Source: Dactylosporangium sp040689395
GTDB taxonomy: Bacteria; Actinomycetota; Actinomycetes; Mycobacteriales; Micromonosporaceae
Direction of reading: 5' to 3'
NCBI RefSeq assembly: GCF_040689395.1
Contig: NZ_JBFAZX010000032.1
Coordinates: 1 to 64,000 of the forward strand
DNA length: 64,000 nucleotides
Shown here: positions 1 through 6,164 of the stretch, piece by piece
How the letters are laid out: every line of letters starts with the position of its first letter
Numbering within the stretch: position 1 is the first letter of the stretch
Made by a program: the position numbers and the translations under genes
The notes under the pieces: generated by a model
Told to the model about the DNA's origin: nothing
The model's input: the letters and a program-made list of their open reading frames with translations, nothing else
Database searches by the model: none

Positions 1-102
1 GTGACCCGAACGGGAAACCCAGCCGAGCGCCTCCGCCCAGAACCGGCCGAGCACCGAGTCGTCCCGAGCCTTGAGGTTCGCCTGCACAAGCCGCAACGCC
101 AC
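1..102 (-). CDS. VOC (glyoxalase/bleomycin-resistance) family protein, N-terminal part only
   Basis: The minus strand is open from a GTG at 102 to the window edge and encodes 34 residues. They include QANLKARDDSVLGRFWAEAL, the usual opening of actinobacterial VOC-superfamily proteins: a first beta strand followed by a helix with an FWAEALGW-type motif. The metal ligands and the second module lie outside the window, so substrate and activity cannot be judged. A GTG at 111 is an alternative start. The frame is open and GC-rich at third positions. The call rests on resemblance to the family's N-terminus. Confidence 0.62.
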   Translation of the reverse strand, partial: MALRLVQANLKARDDSVLGRFWAEALGWVSRSGH

Positions 103-155
103 ACCGCCCACCCTATGCCTAACCGACAAACAAGGATGAACCACGCATCCTCGGC

Positions 156-326
156 TCAACTGGCGGTGACGGGCAGGTCGGGGACTTCGCCGAGCGGCCG
201 AAGCCTTTGATACTCGATCGTGCGACCCGGCCACTCGCAGAGCCCGAGTTCGCCAGGGTCGACACCGACCTGCCGGGCCACGAACCGCACCGCCTCGTCC
301 GGCGTTGGTGGCTGGTGACACGTTGC
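156..326 (-). pseudogene. Decayed fragment of a Tn3-family transposase N-terminal (DUF4158) domain
   Basis: Between an in-frame TAA (327-329) and a TGA (156-158) the minus strand encodes about 55 residues containing DEAVRFVARQVGVDPGEL and WPGRTIEYQRL. This resembles the DUF4158 region of Tn3-family transposases, where a VARQ-GVDP helix precedes a W-GRT-EYHR motif. There is no plausible start codon, and no catalytic domain follows. It is most simply a relic of a larger transposase. The short length leaves room for chance resemblance. Confidence 0.42.
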
Positions 327-339
327 TTACCGGGGCTCC
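310..339 (-). repeat. Copy 1 of an inverted repeat shared with 4153-4180
   Basis: Starting at 310 the sequence GGCTGGTGACACGTT is identical to the reverse complement of the copy ending at 4180. After one mismatch the match continues through CTTACCGG and ends in CTCC with a 2-base gap. The two copies point in opposite directions and look like ends of the same kind of mobile element. Confidence 0.5.
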
Positions 340-363
340 GCACCGCGGCGATACGGTGCTGGA

Positions 364-852
364 TCACCGCGGGTCGGCGCTGCCTTGCTCGCGCAACGAC
401 TCGTCCGACCCCATTTCGGCGGCATGCCCGTCCAGGTATGCCCGGACCATGTCCAGCAGGCCGGGGTTCTCCTGCACCGCCCAGGTGACCAGGTTGCACC
501 GGTGGCAGAGCAGCTTGCGCACCGCGCCGGTGCGATGGTCACGGTCGACCGCCAGCCGCCTCGGCGCGCCGCTGCGCCCTCGTGTGGTCTCCGGCTCGCG
601 GCAGATCGCGCACAGACCGCCCTGCGCCGTGAGCATGCGGTCGTACTCCGCGGGCGTGAGGTTGTACTTCTCCCGAAGGACTTGCGCGTGTGAGACCCGG
701 TCGCCGTCCTGTGTGGCGTAGCGGGCGCGCTTGTCCTGAAGGATGCACGCCTTGCATGGTCGTCGCGGCGCCGTCGTGTGCGGCAGGTTGTAGAACGCGT
801 CGCGCGGCTTCGTCTCTCCGCACCGCCGGCAGTGCACGAGCTGCTCAGTCAC
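364..852 (-). CDS. Recombination endonuclease VII-like HNH nuclease
   Basis: The protein has 162 residues from the GTG at 852. Two CxxC pairs (C8/C11 and C33/C36) form a probable N-terminal zinc ribbon. A third pair (C81/C84) opens the nuclease domain, followed by LAVDRDHRTGAVRKLLCHRC around residues 100-119, which matches the V-D-H-x-TG-VRGLLC-x2-CN signature of T4 endonuclease VII-type nucleases. Family members resolve branched DNA or act as phage or mobile-element nucleases; the target here is unknown. An upstream ATG at 882 would add ten residues that run into the AT-richer promoter region, so GTG is preferred. It is divergent from the coiled-coil gene at 1065 and next to a transposase relic, which fits an accessory origin. 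Confidence 0.72.
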   Translation of the reverse strand: MTEQLVHCRRCGETKPRDAFYNLPHTTAPRRPCKACILQDKRARYATQDGDRVSHAQVLREKYNLTPAEYDRMLTAQGGLCAICREPETTRGRSGAPRRLAVDRDHRTGAVRKLLCHRCNLVTWAVQENPGLLDMVRAYLDGHAAEMGSDESLREQGSADPR

Positions 853-883
853 TGCTGCACCATACAGCTCATATGCTGGCACC

Positions 884-901
884 CCATAATGACAGTTATG
901 G
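884..901. promoter_or_regulatory. Perfect 6-bp inverted repeat in a divergent promoter region
   Basis: CCATAA and TTATGG are separated by six bases in an AT-richer stretch just upstream of the endonuclease gene. The position fits an operator or a structured leader. The binding factor is unknown. Confidence 0.35.
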
Positions 902-948
902 TGTATGCCTCGATTTCCCCGCCGAAGCGCTCCGCCGTGCCGTCCGGT

Positions 949-988
949 CGGATTATCGAATTATCGGTAATAGCAATTCGGTAATCCG
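949..988. promoter_or_regulatory. 14-bp inverted repeat, likely operator of the coiled-coil gene
   Basis: Arms 949-962 (CGGATTATCGAATT) and 975-988 (AATTCGGTAATCCG) match at 13 of 14 positions around a 12-bp centre that repeats ATCGGTAAT. It lies 77 bp upstream of the GTG at 1065, in an AT-rich patch unlike its surroundings. Autoregulation by the downstream DNA-binding-like protein is an inference. Confidence 0.5.
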
Positions 989-1064
989 GTGCTTCGCATC
1001 GAGCTGCGGCTCCGCGCCGGCGACGCGGCCAACGTGGGGCGCGGCGTCGCCTACGCTGTGCCCC

Positions 1065-2447
1065 GTGACTGAGTCTCGTATCGACGTGCGGCTCGACGCC
1101 AATGAGCACCCGGCCGCGGAGTGGACGGTCGAGGAGCGCACCGGCGACGACCGGCCGTGCGGCTACTGCGGCCGGCCCGTCCCGCAGCGCAATGCCGCAG
1201 GACGGCCGTTCCGGTACTGCCGCGACAACGACGGCGAATGCCAGCGCAACGCCCGCAACGCGCGGATGCGGCAGCGCACATCGCCGGGGCTGACCGGACA
1301 GGTCGCCCGGGCGTTCGAGATCGCGGAGCGGCTCGATCAGGCGCTGAGCGACCTCGTCGACGCCCTGCACGCCGAGGTCTCCCCCGCCGGGATCGAACGC
1401 CAGGTCGCCGAGGCCCGGGCGGAGGCCGCGGCGGGGCTGGTCGCCGCGCACGCCGAACGCGACGACGCGCGCGAGGAGACCCGCAAGGCACGGGCGGCGC
1501 TGCAGGACGCCCGTGCCGACGCGGCCAGGATGCGCGCGGAGGCCGACGACTCTCACGCCCTGGCGATGCAGGCCCGCGGCGAACTGCTGCAGGCGCAGGC
1601 CGACCTGCAGACGGCCCAGGACGAGACCGAGCACGTCCGCGGCGAGAGCATCGCCGAACTCGCCGAGGCCAAGCAGCGTTTCGACGCGGCCGAGGAACGC
1701 GCCCGGCGCGCCGCCTCGGACGCGGAGGCCAAGGTGAGCGCGGCGGAGCAGCGCGCCGAACGGCGGGTGGCCGACGCACACGCCGCCGCGGCGGCGAGCG
1801 TCACCCAGGCCCGAGCCGACGCCGACCAGGCGGTCACCGAGGCGCAGGCGGCCGCGGCGGCGACCGTCGCCGAGGCCCGGGCCGCGGCCGACCGCATGGC
1901 CACGGACGTCCGCGCCGCCGCCGACCGGTCGGTGACCGAGGCGCGCGCCGACGGCGACCGCAGGGTCGCGCAGGCGCAGACCGCGGCCGACGAGGCGATC
2001 GCGGCGGCCCGCGCGGCCGCGGAGCAGGCGATCACGCAGTTCCAGGAGGCCGTCGACAGCGCCGCCGCGGAGCGTGACGCGGCCCGCCGGGAGGCCGCGA
2101 CGGAGTCGGCGCTGCGGGCCGAGGCGTACCGGGAACGCGACGCCGCCCGCGACCTCGCGGGCAGCGCGCTGCGTGAGCGCGACGTCGCGCATACTGCGGT
2201 GGAGCGGGCGCTGCGCGAAGGCGCAGAGACCGAGAGCAGGCTGCAACGGCGCCTCGACGCCGAGGGAGCGCGCGCCGCGGCGGCGGAGGCCGGGCTGATC
2301 TCGGCACGTGAGGAGTTGGTGCGGCTACGGGCCGAGGCCGACCGGGCGCACGGCTGGGCGGACGACCTCCGCGGACAGGTGACGCAGCTCACCGCCGTTG
2401 TCACCCGGCTCACCGCCACCGCAGGCGCCGCACCCGCCGGCGGGTGA
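1065..2447 (+). CDS. Zinc-knuckle plus long alanine-rich coiled-coil protein (KfrA-like architecture)
   Basis: The protein has 460 residues from the GTG at 1065; the open frame extends further upstream, but that part crosses the AT-rich promoter and does not look coding. Residues 31-59 hold four cysteines (C32, C35, C52, C59), suggesting a small zinc-binding module. From about residue 70 to 440 it is almost entirely Ala/Glu/Arg heptads, a very long coiled coil, ending in a short Gly/Ala tail. A small N-terminal nucleic-acid-binding head on a long coiled coil recalls KfrA-type plasmid proteins and other DNA-organising factors, but the head is not the KfrA helix-turn-helix. I do not recognise a named family. 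The large inverted repeat upstream fits autoregulation. Confidence 0.7.
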   Translation: MTESRIDVRLDANEHPAAEWTVEERTGDDRPCGYCGRPVPQRNAAGRPFRYCRDNDGECQRNARNARMRQRTSPGLTGQVARAFEIAERLDQALSDLVDALHAEVSPAGIERQVAEARAEAAAGLVAAHAERDDAREETRKARAALQDARADAARMRAEADDSHALAMQARGELLQAQADLQTAQDETEHVRGESIAELAEAKQRFDAAEERARRAASDAEAKVSAAEQRAERRVADAHAAAAASVTQARADADQAVTEAQAAAAATVAEARAAADRMATDVRAAADRSVTEARADGDRRVAQAQTAADEAIAAARAAAEQAITQFQEAVDSAAAERDAARREAATESALRAEAYRERDAARDLAGSALRERDVAHTAVERALREGAETESRLQRRLDAEGARAAAAEAGLISAREELVRLRAEADRAHGWADDLRGQVTQLTAVVTRLTATAGAAPAGG

Positions 2448-2613
2448 TAACGGTCAACCTCCAGGGTGACCTGCCGAAACTCCGTCGGGTGAAACGCGCC
2501 ACGAACTGGCCCAGTTGGTCGATCGTTGAAACCCAACGTAAAATCAGGGTACCGACCCGGCGACTAACCTACCGCCGTCCCGGGTAGGTCGTGTAATCTG
2601 CCCGCCCGCGACG

Positions 2614-2640
2614 GGAATCGTCAGACCACGTGGCGTCGTT
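2614..2640 (+). promoter_or_regulatory. SigR-type promoter of rbpA (GGAAT-N19-GTT)
   Basis: GGAAT at 2614-2618 and GTT at 2638-2640 are separated by 19 bases, matching the GGAAT-N18/19-GTT consensus of the disulphide-stress sigma factor SigR in actinomycetes. rbpA is a known SigR target in Streptomyces. The gene start follows 44 bp downstream. Confidence 0.7.
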
Positions 2641-2683
2641 GGTTACAACGAAGCGCAACATGATTCGAAGGGGAAGACCGACC

Positions 2684-3028
2684 ATGGGCGAGCGCATGCT
2701 GCGCGGCAGCCGTCTCGGAGCCGTCAGCTACGAGTCCGACCGCAACACCGAGCTGGCTCCGCGTCAGACCCGCGAATACCTGTGCGCCAAGGGGCACCAG
2801 TTCGAGGTTCCGTTCGCTGTCGACGCCGAGGTCCCGATGACCTGGGAGTGCAAGTTCGACGGCAGCGTGGCCCGGCTGGTCGACGGCAGCGAGCCCGAGC
2901 AGAAGAAGGCGAAGCCGCCGCGCACGCACTGGGACATGCTGCTCGAGCGGCGCACGATCGCCGAGCTTGAGGACATCCTCAACGAGCGGCTCGAAGAGGT
3001 TCGCCTGCGCCGCGGCCGTTCCGCGTAA
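2684..3028 (+). CDS. rbpA: RNA polymerase-binding protein RbpA
   Basis: RbpA binds the principal sigma factor and the RNA polymerase beta subunit and stabilises open complexes; it is specific to actinobacteria. The 114 residues match the family's usual 110-125. An N-terminal tail (GERMLRGSRLGAVSYESDR) leads into the small core with C34, H38 and C56 as possible zinc ligands; the fourth ligand is not obvious. A basic linker (EQKKAKPPRTHWDMLLERR) and the C-terminal sigma-interaction helices (IAELEDILNERLEEVRLRR) follow. The ATG at 2684 is preceded by GAAGGGGAAG; an earlier in-frame start at 2630 has no such site and would overlap the promoter. The gene is monocistronic, with a SigR-like promoter upstream and a strong terminator downstream. 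Confidence 0.96.
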   Translation: MGERMLRGSRLGAVSYESDRNTELAPRQTREYLCAKGHQFEVPFAVDAEVPMTWECKFDGSVARLVDGSEPEQKKAKPPRTHWDMLLERRTIAELEDILNERLEEVRLRRGRSA

Positions 3029-3045
3029 CAGCCCGAACGTCGTCG

Positions 3046-3074
3046 AAAGCCCCGGCCAACCCGCCGGGGCTTTT
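3046..3074 (+). terminator. Rho-independent terminator of rbpA
   Basis: A perfect 10-bp stem (AAAGCCCCGG / CCGGGGCTTT) with an 8-base loop ends in TTTT, 18 bp after the rbpA stop codon. Confidence 0.88.
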
Positions 3075-3146
3075 CGCCGTCCACCGCCGGCGACGGTGTC
3101 GTGGCCGGTCGTGATGACCCGGCAGCCGGCCCGACAGGAAGACATC

Positions 3147-3974
3147 ATGAACCCAGAGCTACGTGCCGACTGCTCCCGGTGCTTCGGGCTGTGCTGCGTC
3201 GCCCCGGCGTTCGCCCGGTCCGCCGACTTCGCGATCGACAAACCGGCCGGCCACGCGTGCCCCAACCTCGACGAGGCGTTCCGCTGCGGCATCCACACCC
3301 AGCTGCGGGAACGCGGCTTCCCCGGCTGCACCGTCTACGACTGCTTCGGCGCCGGCCAACACGTCGCCCAGGTCGTGTACGAAGGCCGCGACTGGCGTCG
3401 CGATCCGGCGTCCGCACGGCGGATGTTCGAGGTGTTCGCCGCGGTCCGCATCCTTCATGAATTGATGTGGTACCTCACCGAAGCCCGCGACCTCCCCCAG
3501 TCCACGCCGCTGCACGCGGCCCTGGATGACGCGCTGTCGACAACACAGGCGCTGCGTGACGCCGTCGATGAGCTGACCCCCGAACGCGCCGAACATCACC
3601 GAGAGCGCATCGCACCATTACTGCGCGAGGTGAGCGCAGCGGCCCGTTCCACCCGCTCGACATCACCCGGCAGGAACCTGATCGGCGCCAAGCTGCGCGG
3701 CTCGGACCTGAGGGGAGCCGACCTGCGCGGCGCGCTGCTGATCGGCGCGGACCTCCGATCCGCCGACCTGCGCGACGCGGATGTGATCGGCGCGGATCTG
3801 CGTGGCGCGAACCTCGCCGGTGCCGATCTGAGTACGTCGCTGTTCCTGATCCAGTCTCAGCTGGACTCCGCATCCGGCGACGCCACGACGAAGCTCCCGC
3901 CCCGGCTGCGCCACCCGGCGCACTGGAGCGCCGCCCAGGCCACCGCGAAGACGCGCCGCCCCCGCCGCCGGTGA
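3147..3974 (+). CDS. Pentapeptide-repeat protein with N-terminal cysteine cluster
   Basis: The protein has 275 residues from the ATG at 3147, which has AGGAAG six bases upstream. The N-terminus holds a CxxCxxxCC cluster (C9, C12, C16, C17), as in YkgJ-type metal-binding proteins, with further cysteines nearby (PGCTVYDCFG). A helical middle region follows. Residues about 172-240 are A(D/N)LxG-type pentapeptide repeats (GADLRGALLIGADLRSADLR), which fold into a right-handed quadrilateral beta helix. The basic tail is TAKTRRPRRR. Some pentapeptide proteins mimic DNA and protect gyrase, but nothing here points specifically to that. It stands alone behind the rbpA terminator. Confidence 0.75.
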   Translation: MNPELRADCSRCFGLCCVAPAFARSADFAIDKPAGHACPNLDEAFRCGIHTQLRERGFPGCTVYDCFGAGQHVAQVVYEGRDWRRDPASARRMFEVFAAVRILHELMWYLTEARDLPQSTPLHAALDDALSTTQALRDAVDELTPERAEHHRERIAPLLREVSAAARSTRSTSPGRNLIGAKLRGSDLRGADLRGALLIGADLRSADLRDADVIGADLRGANLAGADLSTSLFLIQSQLDSASGDATTKLPPRLRHPAHWSAAQATAKTRRPRRR

Positions 3975-3999
3975 TGGGGGAACCGTGTCACCTGTCGCC

Positions 4000-4068
4000 T
4001 GCCAGTTGATGTGAGGCGCTGCCAGCGCGTCTGAGGCATCTTGCGGTCTCTGCCACTGCAGTTGAGGC
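4000..4068 (+). repeat. Three direct 18-bp repeats TGCCA-N7-TGAGGC, IS-end-like
   Basis: Copies start at 4000, 4020 and 4051, so they are spaced 20 and 31 bp apart, about two and three helical turns. Each reads TGCCA, seven variable bases, TGAGGC. Regularly spaced terminal repeats of this kind are typical of IS21-family ends, where they bind the transposase. No transposase gene is present, so this is at best an end remnant. The rest of the gene-free stretch 3975-4332 shows only the inverted-repeat copy at 4153-4180. Confidence 0.45.
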
Positions 4069-4152
4069 ACACCTTGATGGGCGGCTTCACCGAGAGCGGC
4101 TGCCGAACAAGACCGACACCCTCCGGGTGCATCGTCCCGACCTGGGTATCGG

Positions 4153-4180
4153 GGAGCCGGTAAGAAACGTGTCACCAGCC
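4153..4180 (+). repeat. Copy 2 of the inverted repeat shared with 310-339
   Basis: This copy ends in AACGTGTCACCAGCC and matches the reverse complement of 310-339 apart from one substitution and a 2-base gap. It lies 85 bp beyond the third TGCCA-N7-TGAGGC repeat and supports a mobile-element scar here. Confidence 0.5.
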
Positions 4181-4332
4181 GCAAACCGCGGCGATCAGGG
4201 GTGGCGGAGCGGTCGGCCTGGTAGTCGGGCCACCGCGCGGCGCGCTTGGCGCACCTGCCTGACGATCTGCGGTGCGGGCCGGGCGGTCAGCCGTAGGGCG
4301 ATGGCAACGGACGGCCGCCGCGGCCCTTCGCC

Positions 4333-5550
4333 TCAGGGGAGGTGGTACCGCACCTCGGGGAAGGCCCGGCACGGGCCTTCGAGCAGGCGCTGCCGCTGGT
4401 GGCGCAGGTGCAGGTCGAAGAAGGCGAGGGGGTACGCCTGCTGGATGCGTACCGCGCGGCCGGGGTCGAGTGTGCCGATCCAGGTCCGCAGGACCTCGTC
4501 GCTGACGCCGACCGCTGCCGCGATCTGCGGCAACAGGACTTGGTAGTCGTTGTACGCGTTGTGGACCGCGCCGTCGGCCTGGACGTTGAGCTTCCAGCCG
4601 GTCAGGTGTGACCAGAATTGGGCGACCGGCGGCTTGGCTCGGGTGTAGTCCGCGGTCATCAGCATGAACGGCCGGTCGAGATCGGTGGTGATGAGCGGTT
4701 CCATCGGGCCGTCCAGGCTCAGTCCGGCTCGCACGCGCGGGTCCATGCCCATGAGGAGGGCGGTCGCGGTCCCGCCTTTCGAGGTGCCGAACATGCCGAT
4801 GCGCTGCGGATCGGGTGCGCCGCCTAGCCCGGCCGGCAGCGGCTTGCCGTCGGCGTCGGGGTTGTGGCCGGCGGCGAGACGGCCGATGCAGTCCAGTACA
4901 TACGGGATGTCCAGGGCGAAGTCCCGGGCGCCCAGATAGTAGTCCCCGCGCAGCGGGGCGAGGCGTCGGCCGTCGGGGAATTCGACGAACGCGTCGTAGG
5001 TGTGGTCCACGGTGACCACCATGTACCCGTGGCTGGCCAGTTCCTGAACCACGATCGTTGTGTCGGCGCGTTGGTCGTGCGCTTCGTGTGAGAACACCAC
5101 GACCGGTAGCCGGCCACCCGAGTGCCGCACCGGCGCACCCGCGTGCCCGGCGGTGATCGGGGCGGCGGCCACCGGGTCGGCCGGGATCTCGTTGAGCTGC
5201 AGCAGGGCGCGCATGAGCGGGTCGGACATCCAGACGGCCCGCGGGTACCGGGCGACGTCGCGGGCCGGGTACCAGACGCTGACCATCAGTTCGCGGTAGT
5301 GGCCCGGGCCGGCCACCGGATCCGGCCGCGACCGGTCGACCAGGTGCAGCGCGACCGTACCGATCGGGTACGGACCGGTCGGCGCGGGCAGGACCATTCG
5401 CGGCGGGCTCGAGGTGAGCGGGCGGCTGGCGGCCGGAGCCGCTTCCGCGCGCCCGGCGAGGCCGAGCGGCACGGTGAGCCCGGCGGCCAGCGCGGCGGTG
5501 ATGAGGCCACGGCGGGACAGGTGTGGGCCGATCGACGGTGTGAGGGTCAT
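4333..5550 (-). CDS. Secreted alpha/beta hydrolase (PAF-acetylhydrolase-like esterase)
   Basis: The protein has 405 residues. The N-terminus SRRGLITAALAAGLTVPLGL is a twin-arginine-like signal peptide ending near AEA, so export is likely. The mature part has the alpha/beta-hydrolase order: PVVVFSHEAHD (oxyanion strand), GYMVVTVDHTYD, then a nucleophile elbow GMFGTSKGG near residue 265 with Ser as nucleophile, and VDHTY/AVHNAYNDY regions that may supply Asp and His. The layout resembles bacterial platelet-activating-factor acetylhydrolase and polyester-hydrolase-like esterases. GTSKGG departs from the commoner GHSxGG. The ATG at 5550 follows AGGAGG. The gene is monocistronic, with inverted repeats upstream that could be operators. 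Confidence 0.78.
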   Translation of the reverse strand: MTLTPSIGPHLSRRGLITAALAAGLTVPLGLAGRAEAAPAASRPLTSSPPRMVLPAPTGPYPIGTVALHLVDRSRPDPVAGPGHYRELMVSVWYPARDVARYPRAVWMSDPLMRALLQLNEIPADPVAAAPITAGHAGAPVRHSGGRLPVVVFSHEAHDQRADTTIVVQELASHGYMVVTVDHTYDAFVEFPDGRRLAPLRGDYYLGARDFALDIPYVLDCIGRLAAGHNPDADGKPLPAGLGGAPDPQRIGMFGTSKGGTATALLMGMDPRVRAGLSLDGPMEPLITTDLDRPFMLMTADYTRAKPPVAQFWSHLTGWKLNVQADGAVHNAYNDYQVLLPQIAAAVGVSDEVLRTWIGTLDPGRAVRIQQAYPLAFFDLHLRHQRQRLLEGPCRAFPEVRYHLP

Positions 5551-5598
5551 GACGCCTCCTGCTGTTGACGCACCCGGTGCGCCAGGGAGCGAACGTAA

Positions 5599-5634
5599 GA
5601 CAGCTGCCGGCGGGGATCCCAGCCGGTAGCTGTC
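5599..5634. promoter_or_regulatory. 13-bp inverted repeat upstream of the hydrolase gene
   Basis: GACAGCTGCCGGC and GCCGGTAGCTGTC match at 12 of 13 positions around a 10-base centre, 49 bp upstream of the hydrolase start. The position fits an operator. Confidence 0.4.
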
Positions 5635-5647
5635 GGATCAGTGGTCA

Positions 5648-5680
5648 CGCCAATAGGTTTCCATAACAAACCTATTGGCG
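5648..5680. promoter_or_regulatory. Perfect 13-bp inverted repeat with AT-rich centre
   Basis: CGCCAATAGGTTT and AAACCTATTGGCG are separated by CCATAAC. The symmetry is perfect and the base composition is far below the local GC level. It could be an operator or a small mobile-element relic. Confidence 0.5.
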
Positions 5681-5918
5681 CTAGTGCCATATTGACCCTC
5701 AGGCATCACACGGACCGCGACAGGCAGCCGGCCCCGCCCGCCAGGTATGTGAGGGCGAGCGGCAGCGACGCGACTGCCATTCCACAGGCCGGCACTGTCG
5801 GGGCCAGCCCGATCCCGCCGATCGGGTGCGAGCAGCCGGAACAGAACCTGGACGAACGTTGACGGGTGCGGCGCCCGGACGCCGCGACGCCGAGGCACGT
5901 CCGGCACCCCTGGGGGTA

Positions 5919-5952
5919 TAGCCGCGGCGGACCGGGTGGCCCGCCGCGGCTA
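5919..5952 (-). terminator. GC-rich hairpin downstream of the esterase gene
   Basis: TAGCCGCGGCGG and CCGCCGCGGCTA form a perfect 12-bp stem with a 10-base loop. It lies 212 bp beyond the minus-strand esterase stop and has no T-tract, so a terminator role is only possible. Confidence 0.35.
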
Positions 5953-6164
5953 CCTCCCTGCAGTCTTCAGCCCGGAACCGGCCGCCAACCGGCGAACGGG
6001 ACTAGCTCCCGGCCATCACGGTAAAGGCGAATCCGGCGCTCGTCGGACGGCGCAGCGAAATGTCACATTTGACCCGGCGCAATACCTCGTTCCTGCTGAG
6101 GCCGAGCCCTTGCGCGATGAGCCAGTCCGGGCGTACCGGTACGCTGCGGCGCTGGTCGCCGGGC

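Larger units (their letters stand above)
5551..6164. other. 614-bp gene-free stretch with three strong inverted repeats
   Basis: Short open frames here (for example on the minus strand at 5638-5907) lack coding character. What stands out are three inverted repeats at 5599-5634, 5648-5680 and 5919-5952, annotated separately. The first two lie upstream of the hydrolase gene; the third lies downstream of the esterase gene. Confidence 0.5.

Noticed and set aside
849..2246. Long minus-strand open frame over the coiled-coil gene
   Set aside because: It is a shadow of the GC-rich plus-strand gene; its protein is Gly/Arg/Leu noise without motifs.
5638..5907. 89-codon minus-strand frame upstream of the hydrolase
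   Set aside because: It has no family match, its stop falls next to the inverted repeat and codon bias is poor.
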